From positions 327,117-391,116 of the forward strand of contig QKWP01000222.1 of assembly GCA_003550325.1 (NCBI GenBank): a DNA stretch of 64,000 nucleotides, read 5' to 3'. The notes below the pieces were generated by a model. That model was not told the origin of the DNA and made no database searches. It worked only from the letters and a program-made list of their open reading frames with translations. A program made the position numbers and the translations under genes. Of the stretch, positions 21,106-32,294 are shown in pieces. Positions within the stretch are counted from its first letter, which is position 1, and the number at the start of each line of letters is the position of its first letter. This DNA is from Gigaspora rosea (Eukaryota; Glomeromycota; Glomeromycetes; Diversisporales; Gigasporaceae).

Positions 21106-21720
21106 CCTTAAATTTTCTTGAAACACAAAAAAAAAATAGATTAGCTCCACTTTTAAGTATTCATTAAGTTGCTTTGAATTATGCCATTGCTGAACAAAAC
21201 TACATAATGCTATAGCTAAAGGTGCACCAAAATGCCCAAGTTCTTCTACGTTACTTACAGCCAAAAAAGAAAATAAGTTAGTATGGTATTGCTTAAATAT
21301 GCAAAGTCTAGAGTTTGGACTGACTAAAAAGGCTGTTAATATAATGGTTATACAAATGCTTGCTACAAAAAATAAAAAAAATTTAACTAAAAATAGATCT
21401 AGTATCAAATAGTGGAAACTATTCATACACAATTATCTACAAATTTTTTTTGGTGTGCCTCAAAGCTTACTAAAGTATGAGCTACTAAAGCAAATCCAAT
21501 TGTTATTGAAAATCATTTCGCAACACTTGAAAAACTTATTTATAAAAACTATCTTATACCTAACAGAATTTGGAACATGGATAAAAGCAGGTTTAATATC
21601 TTTGTGTGGTTAGCAAAAGTAATAGCTCAAAAAGACATTCGTCAAGTTCACAAAACTGTAGCTAGAAACTCAAAAGGGCATATATCTATTTGCCCTACTA
21701 TTTCAATAGCTGGAATATAT

Positions 21721-22049
21721 GGGTACTCCCTTTTAAAAGGGCCTATTTTTACATTTTTTTGAAAATTGAGTTTTCGTTAGATTCATATAAATTTTGACAT
21801 AATTGACATTTTTAAATTATAAATGAAAGTCGATTTGCATAATAAAAAATAGAAATAATATAAAAGAAATATTACATGAAGTTGTCCAAGGCCAAGCACA
21901 TTACGAGATTATCCAATAGTCACCTGTTATATTTAACCAATTAAAATCGTGAAATTTGATTAATCTTGAAAATCCAAACAAATGGTTAAACTTAATTATC
22001 TCAAAATAAAATATATGTAAAAATGGGCCCTTTTAAAAGGGAACACCCA
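21721..22049. mobile_element. MITE with CCCTTTTAAAAGGGCC ends
   Basis: Inverted ends GGGTACTCCCTTTTAAAAGG and its near-complement. The flanking heptamer AATATAT is duplicated (21714-21720, 22050-22056). Its inner sequence is related to the element at 54081-54384 (GGTTTGCATAATAAAAAAT, CACGAGATTACCCAATA). Confidence 0.8.
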
Positions 22050-22137
22050 ATATATTCTTTCATTACTTATTTATAAAGGCATTAGAATAATTGAAGGTAT
22101 ATTAACAGGCATATTAGTTCCACTAGGCACTATCACT

Positions 22138-22386
22138 TAGAGTTCTTCAAATTCAAATCAAATCAAATATTGGGTTAATTTGAATTTGATTTGATTCAAA
22201 TATTTGGATTCGAATTTGATTTGAATTTGAATTTTTAATAATAATTTTCAAATCAAATCAAATATTTGTCAAATCAAATCAAATTTGGCCAGATTTGAAT
22301 TTGATCAAATCAAATATAGTCAAATTTGAATTTGATCAAATATTTGATTCAAATATTTGAAGATCAAATCAAATTGCGGAACTCTA
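22138..22386. mobile_element. hAT-like foldback MITE of AAATCAAATC repeats
   Basis: Ends TAGAGTTC and GGAACTCTA. Perfect 8-bp duplication CTATCACT (22130-22137, 22387-22394). The interior consists almost entirely of ATTTGAATTTGAT and AAATCAAATC repeats. Confidence 0.9.
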
Positions 22387-23197
22387 CTATCACTGCATTT
22401 ACTGAAACCGGATATATGCACAAAGATATTTTTAGAATGTACTGTATACTGGTATAGAGCACTTTAGTAATTTGATTCTTCCTACTCACCCTGTCTTGCT
22501 TATGCTTAATGGAACCACTAGCCATGTAGATCTAACTAGTATTAAATATTGTTAAGAAACAATATTCTTCTTTATATATTGCTGTCAAATACTACTCATA
22601 TACTTCAACTATCTGAGATTCCTTTTAAAAAACTTAAAACTGTATACAATAAAGCATCAGATCATTATCACATTAATAATAATTTTGGAGTAGTTACAAA
22701 ATATTTATTTGTTCAAATTTTTGGTAAAGCATTTTATGAAACATATACACCAAATGCGATTAGATATGTATTCGCTACAACTGGTATTTGGACCCTAAAT
22801 TCTAATATAATAACTCTGAATGTTAATACCTTCATTAGCAACATTTCAACCAGTTATTTCCTCTCCAAAACCAACTCATGAATGCACTACAAAATTAATA
22901 GACTAATATAGCTTGAAAATAAAAATGAAGAATTGTATGAATATATTCAATGATTAGAGCATTCTGGAACAACTTCTTTGGCTTCAATTATTAAGTATTC
23001 ACAACTATAACAACAGCCTGTTGAGAAAAAACCCCAAGCCTAACCAAGACATTCAAATTTGGAACTCTTATAACTGCAGAATCAATTATTAAAGAACTAG
23101 AAGAAAAAGAAAACTTGAACAAAAAAAAGATTAAAAATATAAAAGTAAGAAAAGAACAGCAGATTCTTAATAAAACGAAGAAACAGAATAAAAAATA

Positions 23198-24603
23198 ATA
23201 GCAAAAGTAAATATATTGTTAAAGGACAATATATTTTAAATACCTTTAATATCTTGTTTTTAAATAGTTCTATAAACTATAAAAATAAATAAATAAAATC
23301 AATTTTTTTTTATAAAATTAAAAAAATCGTATTATTAAATACAATTAAACTCTATATAATAAACTGAATTTTTTTTAAAGTAAATAAACAATCATATATT
23401 TAAATAATTGTTTATTATAAGAAATTTTTTATAATTTAAAATTATTGTGAAAAATAAATAAATCTTTTTTAGCAGATTATCTATTTAATTCTAATAAAAA
23501 AAAATTTTTTTTTATAAAATTTTGACCAATATTCAAATGATTAGATCTATTTAGAATATCAGTCAAATTTTATAAAAATTTTAAAATATGTATAACATAA
23601 TACCATGAGCCTGTTTTACTAATGAATTTTAATCTATTTATCAAATAAAAAAAAATCAAGTTCATTATATATCCATGGAATTAGGTCTGTGGGTTTTAAA
23701 TTTTTATAAATTATACGGATTGTAACTTTTATTATTAAAAAAAATTTTTAGTATATAAAGTATAAAAAAATTTTATGGTTAAATAATAAATTAAGAATTT
23801 AACTAATTTTAAAGTTATAAATTTTAACCACCCTTTATTTTTATAGAAGTTTTTTATATAAAAAATTATTCTTTAAAGATTAGGGTTAGGGTAAGGGTAT
23901 AGGTATATTAAGTTAGAGGATAAATTGATTATTTATATGCAAAATTAGATGCCAATAACTTTTATTTAATAGCCCAAAGCTAGTTTTTGTAATAAAATTT
24001 TGCAATATTGATAATTTTTTGATTTTTTTCTAAATTTTCTTAAAATTTTCTTTATTTTGTCATACAAGATCCTGCGATCTGATTGGTAAATTATAGAGTG
24101 GTTATATCACCAGAGAGCAAGTTAGCAATACTTATAAATTAATTGTATATTTTATATATTAAATTTTACAAATAAATACAATTTTTTGAAGAACTTTTAT
24201 ATAAGACAAAAAAAAATATACAAAATTAGATATGATACTTTATAATATAAATTTTGTGCTATTTTACTTACCTAATTCTGAGTAATAAATTTTTAAAAAG
24301 TATCCACAATTATACTTGCTAGCAAAACACGAACAAATCTCAAATTCAAAAAAACCAATTGCTATTTATAAAAGATTAAATCAAAAATAGTCTTAAAATT
24401 TTGCAAATATATTATTTATAACAATAAGAATATCTACTATTTGTTTAAATAAAAATTATTAATAAAGTTTTTGAGAAATTAATTTGGATGTATTTGGGAT
24501 TTGGGTATGAACAAACCCCAAACTATAGTAATTTGGGATTTTGCTAATATGTATAATCCACAATAATATAGTAGACTACTATATTATGAATATTTATAAA
24601 TAT
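23198..24603. other. AT-rich DNA without a gene
   Basis: A short TTAGGG-like stretch lies at 23879-23900. Otherwise there are only A/T runs. Confidence 0.6.
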
Positions 24604-24605
24604 TA

Positions 24606-24946
24606 CAGTCGGACTCCATAAATGCAACCTCCATAAATGCAATACCTCTCTAAATGCATGTTTTTTTCTATTCCGTAAGATGTTATTAGTGCTAAATGCA
24701 CATTCTATATTCTGTAAATACACGTTCTCTTGAATAATATTTTATATTACACTAACCTCCCTAAATGCGCGTAGCCAATCAAATTTTAGTATTTAAGATA
24801 GATTATACAGTTTTGGTAGAAGTTACACAAACTTGGATGATCAAATTTTTAAAGCTGCAATTTAATTGGCTTACTATAAATGCAAACCTCTCTAAATGCA
24901 CGTTGTAGGCTTGTCCCTTCAAGTTGCATTTATGGAGGGTTGACTG
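24606..24946. mobile_element. Tc1/pogo-type MITE
   Basis: Ends CAGTCGGACTCCATAAATGC and GCATTTATGGAGGGTTGACTG, flanked by TA (24604-24605, 24947-24948). CTCTCTAAATGCA recurs inside near both ends. Confidence 0.85.
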
Positions 24947-25059
24947 TATAAATATAGAATTTATAATTTGGTGCATTATGTACTTAGTGCACCCCATATA
25001 CTTAGTGCATTCCTAGTATATAGTATATCTCTATAGTAGCAATTATAAATAATAATAAT

Positions 25060-25400
25060 TAGAATTAGGGTAGGGTTAGTGTTAACTTGTACAATATTAC
25101 ATAGCATTAGTTTTGTGTAACTAAAATTATTTTTGAGAGTTAGGGTTAGGGTTAGGGTTAGGTTAGAAATTAGAATTAGAGTTAGTATTAAGGTTAGTAT
25201 TAGATAACTTGTACAATGTTACATGGCATTAGTTTTGTATAACTAAAATTATTTTTGTACTGAATCTTTGTATATTAGAGGTAGGGTTAGGTTAGAGGAT
25301 AGAATTAGAGTTAGTATTAAAGTAGTATTAGATAACTTGTGCAACATTATACAAAATTAGTTTTATAACCAAATTTATTTTTGCACAAACAATATACTAA
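25060..25400. repeat. Three direct repeats of about 130 bp with TTAGGG cores
   Basis: Each unit has GTTAGGGTTAGG-type sequence, then AACTTGTACAATRTTACATR, then AACTAAAATTATTTTTG. No gene. Confidence 0.7.
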
Positions 25401-25496
25401 AACTTTGTGTAATATGTATGTATATATTTATATTATACAAAGTATTAAAGAGGTGCACTAAGTGCATGTGTACAAAATTATTAAACCCTATATAAA

Positions 25497-25582
25497 TATG
25501 ATAAATATTTATAAATATTATAAATATTTATAAATATTATAAATATTTATAAATATTATAAATATTTATAAATATTATAATT
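25497..25582. repeat. 18-bp tandem repeat
   Basis: TATTTATAAATATTATAAA repeated four to five times. Confidence 0.8.
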
Positions 25583-25629
25583 TTTTTTAAAAATGACCTG
25601 CTTTGGCCTTAGCTTTATTGAAAGTAATG

Positions 25630-26070
25630 ATATTTGTTATATTAATGAGCGTACAACTAACCATACATACACTTTTAGTGTCTAATTTAAATAGTTTGCC
25701 CAATGGTTTTATTAGAAATGGTAAAGTCAGTCCTGGTCCTAGGACTTGCAAGTCCTACCACATGGACCTAAGGACCAGGTCCTCATATAATAAGTCTTAG
25801 ATCTTATGTCTGATTAATAGGATTAAGTTCTTAAACTTAGTTCTAATACTTTCTAACCAATTAAAAATTTTTGTTTACTATTTTATTACTAATATTTTTA
25901 GAACCTATTGTGGGCCTATAAACCTAGGTCCTAAAATTGGGACCTAGTCTTTAAAGACCAGGTCCAAAAACCAGGTTCTAAAGTCTCAGACTTAAGGACT
26001 TTACCATTCCTAGGTTCTATACTAGCTACTATATCTACAACTCAACTATAGGAATTGCCTATTTAAAGTT
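25630..26070 (-). mobile_element. Older copy of the SINE-like unit, interrupted
   Basis: AATGAGCGTACAACTA, GTCTAATTTAA and the stretch ending GGAATTGCCTATTTAAA match 61745-61870. The middle is split by an inserted element at 25720-26005, and the end abuts a MITE at 26072. No poly(A) tract remains. Confidence 0.6.
25720..26005. mobile_element. MITE with GGTAAAGTC ends
   Basis: GGTAAAGTCAGTCCTGGTCC at the left and GGACTTTACC at the right, with several internal GGACCTAGGTCC-like palindromes. It interrupts the SINE-like unit. The exact target duplication is unclear. Confidence 0.65.
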
Positions 26071-26071
26071 A

Positions 26072-26202
26072 GGGTATTTTGTTGGCTTGTGTAATATATA
26101 AATTTGCAAATTTCCTGTTTCTAATTGGCCAAACAACCAGTTTGGCCAATCAGAAACAGGAGATCTGCAAATTTATATATTACACAAGCTAACAAAATAC
26201 TC
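26072..26202. mobile_element. 131-bp foldback MITE
   Basis: GGGTATTTTGTTGGCTTGTG folds onto its complement. Arms about 55 bp. TA on both sides (26070-26071, 26203-26204). Confidence 0.82.
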
Positions 26203-26594
26203 TATTCTTAAACAATCTGGTTCATGTTCCTCTTATTACTACTGAATGTTATTACAATATAATCAGATTTTTGATAAATTTTTTTTATATAAGATTATAC
26301 AGACAAAACCAAAACATTAAGAAATAGAAACCTATTTAGCAAGTGCTAAATAAAGAGTAGTAAAAATTTTAATAGTATTACTAAAACCAGAACTTCAAAG
26401 TTAGATATCACAAAACTAAATAAAAAACCTTAAAAAAGAAAGAGTTAACCAATCTGGTTATCAGAATATATTAAAAAAAATCTATACTATAGAAATAAAT
26501 ATCAAGAAAAAATATATTAATACTTAATACCAAAGTAAATCAATCCATTTGAGCTAACTGGTTTAAAAGTTTGAAAGCAATTGGTATAAGAATT

Positions 26595-27106
26595 GTGACG
26601 GCTGATGCTGATTTTGGCTGATGTTGAATATCATGTGACAATTTGGTCTGGAAATTGCAGATCGGGAAGACCGGGAAATTTCAAAACAAACATTCGTTCT
26701 GCCATAAATCAGTTGTAACACAAAAATCTGCATAAGAAACAACCTTTAGTGTTCTAACAAAAAGCTTTCCTTGAACAATTTTGCTAATACGTCTACTAAC
26801 ATTTGACCATATTGTAATCACTAACCCTAACTTAAACGAAGATAAGTTCAGTATCATCATCAAAAACCACATAACCAATGAAAAATTCTTTAAGTTCATT
26901 TATGTTAGGGTTAGTGACTAGAATTTAGAAGGATAGAAGGTCATGTAGTAAAATTGTTTAGGAAAAATTTTTGTTAGTGCACGAAATTTGCAATTTTTGG
27001 CCAATGACTGTTTGTTTTGAAATTTCCCGATCTTCTCGATCTGCAATTTCCAAACCAAAAAGTCATGTGATCTTCAGCATCAGCCAAAATCAGCATCAGC
27101 TGTCAC
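26595..27106. mobile_element. 512-bp MITE with about 100-bp inverted repeats
   Basis: GTGACGGCTGATGCTGATTT and its near-complement at the right. The arms continue through GAAATTGCAGATCGGGAAGA. The heptamer AAGAATT is duplicated (26588-26594, 27107-27113). The 72-codon minus-strand open frame inside is not supported as a gene. Confidence 0.8.
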
Positions 27107-27479
27107 AAGAATTAAAGAAAAAATAGATATATGTACTAAAATTAGAACAAATCTTATAAGAGCAAAAGTAAATACCAGTAAGGGTTTAAGCATATACCTA
27201 ATTGCAAATATTAGTTAATATTATAGTACAAGTTACTAAAGATTTAAGTGCATACCTGTATAAAGCAGATACTATTTTAGTTAAGTTTTCTGTTGAAAAT
27301 AAATCAAACTGTACTTTTATATATAAGATTAGAGTCTTAATACTATAAAGACAAAAAATCTAAAAGTTCAACTAATTATATATACAGGTAATTTAGTAAA
27401 CAATCAAAATTGATTAGTAGAATAACAATTGAGAGTTTAAATAGACAATTTTTGTAATTGAATTAGGTATAGTAGCCAG

Positions 27480-27607
27480 CAGTGTTCATTTTTCATATGC
27501 ACAAAAGTGTGTGCATGTGTGTGGATCCAATCAAATTGCTTTATTTAAAAATTTGATTGGATCCACACATGTGCACATACTTTTGTATATGTGAAAAATG
27601 AACACTA
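27480..27607. mobile_element. hAT-like foldback MITE
   Basis: CAGTGTTCATTTTTCATATG at the left, inverse at the right. Arms about 58 bp. Octamers GTAGCCAG (27472-27479) and GTAGCTAG (27608-27615) agree at 7 of 8. Confidence 0.8.
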
Positions 27608-27615
27608 GTAGCTAG

Positions 27616-28974
27616 TATAGAATAGCTAGTATAGAACCTCTTTGAGGACAAACTACTTAAGTAATGATCTATGAGTGATCATAGAGGTTGGAACCAGATA
27701 AAAAATTGTTATACAGGTCACCTGTATAACTTTAAAATTGATTACTCAAGTGAAATTGATTAGTATAGGGTAGTAATAAAAGTTAGAAATAATTATTTTA
27801 ATGAACCTAGTATAGTGTTCTATGTTAACTATTTATAGAGATTTTTTTACTAATCAAGTTTTAAATATATAGTGATAATATAATTTTATTATAGCAATAT
27901 TTATTATAACAATATTCATTACAGCAATATTTATTGTGTAAATATTTATTATATTGTATAAAACTGCATAATAAACCTAATTTATTAACAAAGTATTTGT
28001 TTAAAAGAAGTTGATACAATATTTGGCCCAAATAATTGTGATTGATCTTGATTTATTTTATTAACCATCTTGCTATACTGCTTTTTTTTTGCTTTTCTAT
28101 TGCATTTTGTTACAGTTCTTCAATTGAGATTGATGCTTATATATCCATTGCCATATATATATTACCCAGCTCTAACTTTACTATAATTTGAAGTAATATT
28201 TTGTAAAAATTAAAATTAAATCTTTATAAAAAAAGTTATGAAACTATTTTTTATAATTAAATAAAATAAAACTTACAATTTAGTTTAAATTTAAAATTTA
28301 ACATCATTTAATACTAAAAAAAATAGAAATAATAGACTTGGAACCAAAGTTTTATGACCTTATAGTATATAAAAAAATGCTTTGTACCTTTGTAAATATA
28401 TTGTATAAGAAACAATTGTTTTTTAAAAAACTTTAAAAGAGAAAGAATTTGCTAATGCTAAACACATACAGGTGATTAAAATAATATAAAAAATGCCTGT
28501 AATTTCAAGATTTTACAAAGCACTTAGCTATTCACATACTTCATTCTTCTGCTTAATTAGTGCAAATTATAGTGTTAGGAATAGTCAAATATGCATGAAC
28601 TGGAAAACAACAGGTGCAGTCCAAAGTTTTTCAAAAATGGGTATCATTATTTAGATTGTGATTATGATAAAAAAAATACTTTTATAATGCATATAATAAT
28701 AATTATTGCTATTAATAGCTAATTTTATGCCAATTTGTTAATTCACAATTTTTAAATTTACTTAGCACTATTCTTATCCATTTTCAACTAGATTGTTATA
28801 GTATTAACTGGATAAACTAACCAACCATGATTGATCAATTTTGCTTGATCCAGTTCCAAACTCTAAGTGATTAGTACGCTATTAGCACTATTTTTATATT
28901 AAAATTTAGAGCAAAATTACTATAATTTTTATTATATGTTGAAATCTAATACTACTCCAATAATAAATAATTTT
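27616..28974. other. AT-rich DNA without a gene
   Basis: Only small hairpins are visible (for example TATACAGGTCACCTGTATA near 27711). No coding sequence supported. Confidence 0.6.
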
Positions 28975-29285
28975 TTATTAAGTTAAAAGCTCAAGTCAAT
29001 TAATTGAAGTTGTAGAGCCCACTAAAATGCATCTAATAGTGGTTAATTTATTCAAATTGGCCTAGTGTATGCTAAAATATTACAAAAAAACAATTGACTA
29101 ACTATATAAAATTTCTAGTTTGTTTATATAAAATTTTATATAGTTGGCCAATTATTTTTTAGTGATATCTTAGTATATACTAGGCCAATTTGAATAATCT
29201 AACCACTTTTAGATATGCTTTAGTGAGCTTTACAACTTTTAATTAATTGATTTGAGCTGTTAACTTAATAAAAAAATTACTTATC
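28975..29285. mobile_element. Decayed copy of the foldback module
   Basis: A palindrome centred near 29118 whose arms match the module of 17817-18200 (GTTGTAGAGCCCACT, CAAATTGGCC). Nearly every CpG of the other copies is here TpG, CpA or TpA. No GATGATCC terminus remains. Confidence 0.75.
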
Positions 29286-31185
29286 ATTAGAACAGCATCA
29301 GATTTTAGCATATATTAAAAGTTTATATTGTTGTTCCAATATGGTAATAGTTCCAATTATTCCCAGATTACCACTTAAATTAAATATCAGAAGTGTATAT
29401 ATAGCTAGTTGAACTCCAAAATTAGATTGAATAAATCCTAGACCTCAAAATAGATACTTTGAAACTAAAAAAAAAATTATTATATATTAGGTAGAAATAA
29501 ATAATAGAGTTTTAATAAAAGCAAATCATTAAAATAATTAATAATACTATTCTATATATTTGTAATTTAAAAATATATATATTGTACTATAATCTACTTT
29601 ATAATTTTTTAAAACTAATATATAAAAAAAAATTAATAAAATCAGAGCAAATTTATTAAACTAATTTATTCTATTTTTATTAATCTTCTTTATATTATTT
29701 ATACTTTAGTTAAAATTTAAATAATTTTTTGTATTTTTTAATAATATAATAAGCCATTCTATTTTTTTTAGCAAAAGTATATTACGCAATTTTAGAACTT
29801 TGGATATTTCTAATATAAATTATATAGAGCAGCTTAACAAAAACTATTTAATTATTTTGACAACAAGTAATCCAATTTGAATAAACTTTTTTTAAATAAA
29901 AGCTCTCAATAAAATACATTAAACAAAAAAGTTTATTCAATTCTAATTATTGAATTAATTATTTTTAACAAAAATACTATAGTTAATAGTAATTATACTC
30001 TATATTATAGATGCCCAATCTTTAATAATTCTTTGAAGACAGTATTGTGAATAAATTATTACAAAAATAAAATAGGTTATTTTTAAATAAATTTTTTTTT
30101 ATTTTACAAAGTTGAACCATTTTTAAAAAATTTTTTTATTAGAAATTTAAAAAATAGAATTAAATACAATTTTAAAGTAATCTAAGCAATGTGTAGTGTT
30201 ATATAGTATTGGTTACATTACACAAAAAAAACAAAAATTATAAGTTTAGAGATTTATGGTATTATAATTATTGTTGTCTAATTGAGATTAAAATTTCCAA
30301 ATTGCTGTTTTGAGCTTTTCCTTTTGGAGATAAGCCTCTTTCAAAAACATATTTGTATATATATACATTATGAGAAAGATCAATGCGTAATTACATCAAA
30401 TAAATTGGGTAGGTACAATACTCTAAAAGTAAAACAGTAGGACTTGTTTCTAATATCAGTCTTTTTTTAAATAAAGATCATTGGGATCGTATTTTATGCT
30501 TTATAATCATCGTGAGCTCAAGCAAATCGACCTTTCAAGAAAGAGAATGCTAATGCCTAAAACTTGGGTGCAATTTTCTGATTTAAATAAAATCAATAAA
30601 TCGATAAACTTTTTGATCAACACCATAAGAATTTGAGAATCTAATAAATTAAATTAGAAACCAGATGCATTTTAAAAAAAAAAATAAAGAAAAAATGGTT
30701 AAATAGAAAGGGAAATTTTGGTAAGTGGTTAAACCATATATTTATTAAAGCCAGACTATTCTTAGTTCACGCTTTATTCGAAAAGATCCTATCATATTCT
30801 GTCACTTTAAACCCTTTATGCAAAAAATGTAAGCTTGAAATTATGCGTGCTTTACATTCATAGTATTAGAGAATTTGAACAATATTATAACTAGCTCTAA
30901 GTTTAAAATAAATAGTATATTTTTTATAAATATAAAATTCAGTGAACTTAGAAAGACAACTATCAAATAACTCATTCTTACTTATCATTTAAATATAATG
31001 AAAATTGACAGTTTAAGAAATACTGCTATTTTACACATTTTAAACCAACTTCTACATACCTCAATATAAATTTCCATCTTATTAACATTTCAAAACTTTC
31101 GTCTATAGTATAATGTCAAGAAACTTGCCAAATTTGTAAGCTATAAATTACAGGTATTATTTATATAATGCACATTGCCTTATTT
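29286..31185. other. AT-rich DNA without a gene
   Basis: Nothing supported up to about 30380. From about 30380 to 31000 the base mixture is less extreme, but I find no exon set. Confidence 0.55.
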
Positions 31186-31481
31186 GGGGGATGGCTAAAG
31201 CCATGTACCCACGTGATTTTTTGAAATTTTAGTTAAAATTCGTATCAGAGACTGTTTAGCATTAGGGTCGGGTTAGGGTTAGGACCAATATAGGTAAAAT
31301 TACCTTCCCGACATTTTTTATTAATGGCCCAAGGTAGGTTTAGAATGCCGTTTTTATGTTCCTGCGGTTTTTTTTTGTTTTTTGACTTCTTCGGGCTGAT
31401 CCGTGTAAACAAAATTTCGCGACTCCGTTTGGTTGATTTACACGAAAATGTCACGTGGGTACATGGCTTTAGACGACCCCC
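31186..31481. mobile_element. MITE, GGGGG/CCCCC ends
   Basis: Inverted ends with GGCTAAAGCCATGTACCCAC at the left and its near-inverse at the right. TTATTT (up to TTATTTGG) is duplicated around it. Internal CCCGACATTTTTTATTAATG and CGGGCTGATCCGTGTAAACA recur in the elements at 36411, 59080 and 62479. Confidence 0.82.
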
Positions 31482-31499
31482 TTATTTGGTAAATGGACT

Positions 31500-31665
31500 C
31501 CATGCCATGCTTATCTCAAATAACGGTATGCGCGTTATTTTGCAAATCAGATTTGGCAAAAATTAACCATTGCTTCAAATTAACGCAAATGCGCGTACTC
31601 GAAATAATGTACAAATACTCAAAATAACACGCAGTTGAATGTTAATTACGCGAAAATACAGTAAC
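31500..31665. repeat. Fragment of the AACGCGCATG repeat family
   Basis: AAATAACG-type modules end in ACGCGAAAATACAGTA, like the right end of the element at 43195-43570. Confidence 0.55.
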
Positions 31666-31791
31666 ATATATTATAATGAGGTCGGAGATTATTAGAAGAT
31701 AGTTTAGTTTAATAATAAATTCAGACCAAAAATCATATCTGACTGTTAAAAATGATTATTTGTATATAGAAAATAAGAAATAAAAATTACA

Positions 31792-32289
31792 TCAGTTTTG
31801 GATAAGATTAGAAACAGCAAAACTAGCATTACTAAATTTTACAAAACTAATAAAAATAAAATTAAAAATTGTTACTAAAGCTTTCAAACCTTTCGAAACA
31901 TATGAAACAAAATTATGAACATCCTCATAATTCACCTCAAAAACATAAAAACAAACAAAAACAATATTTGCAACAGCAAACAAAATAGTCAAAAAAAACA
32001 CATTCATATAAAAAACTTTCAAAGCAACAACAATACCCTCCACAGAAAAAGCCATGACAGTATTCTTATTTCTGGCAGCAGCGACAAAAATAATAATAGC
32101 AGAAGGACAATTCAAAAAAACACAACTCAAAAAAACATCAAAAACACCTTGAAAATAAAAATTTGCAATAACAACAGCAATCTCAAAAACAGCAGCAACC
32201 AAAAAACAAGCAACTTTAACAACTTTATCTGCATCAACCGATTCTTTCCTTAATTCCTCCGACCTTACTACAACATTCTCCAAATCCAA
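31792..32289 (-). CDS. Hydrophobic tail frame directly after the kinase
   Basis: An open frame of about 165 codons on the minus strand has four or more hydrophobic, probably membrane-spanning segments (for example VACFLVAAVFEIAVVIANF). It has no ATG of its own near the start. It begins within a few bases of the kinase stop, in another frame, after a G5-T7 run at about 32301-32325. A one-base length error or mutation in that run would make it the kinase C-terminus. Alternatively it is an untranslated or unrelated open frame, since its composition is strongly biased to Phe and Val. Confidence 0.4.
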   Translation of the reverse strand: MDLENVVVRSEELRKESVDADKVVKVACFLVAAVFEIAVVIANFYFQGVFDVFLSCVFLNCPSAIIIFVAAARNKNTVMAFSVEGIVVALKVFYMNVFFLTILFAVANIVFVCFYVFEVNYEDVHNFVSYVSKGLKALVTIFNFIFISFVKFSNASFAVSNLIQN

Positions 32290-32294
32290 TATCT

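Larger units (their letters stand above)
21110..23197 (+). pseudogene. pogo/Tigger (jerky-like) transposase, decayed and interrupted
   Basis: The segments read in family order. A helical DNA-binding region (about 21210-21430, with WYCLNMQSLEFGLTKKAV) is followed by NRIWNMDKSRFN at 21565-21600 (the NxDE-type first catalytic motif, here DK). A short IIYKG-like trace follows at about 22075. PVLLMLNGTTSHVDLT-type sequence at 22490-22540 carries the second motif, here with Asn where Asp is usual. NNILLYILLSNTTHILQLSE leads to an Arg/Lys-rich tail ending near 23197. Frames shift repeatedly. Two MITEs (21721-22049, 22138-22386) split the gene. No partner terminal repeat was found after the tail. Confidence 0.78.

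Noticed and set aside
23880-25280. Telomere
   Set aside because: TTAGGG stretches are short, degenerate and surrounded by other repeats; they are interstitial.
25060-25582. CRISPR array
   Set aside because: Repeats are direct tandem copies without unique spacers, in a eukaryotic context.
26681-26899. 72-codon minus-strand gene
   Set aside because: Lies wholly inside a MITE with long inverted repeats; no homology seen.
31915-32253. 112-codon plus-strand Asn/Lys-rich frame
   Set aside because: Antisense to the hydrophobic frame; its composition is the complement of the Phe/Val bias.
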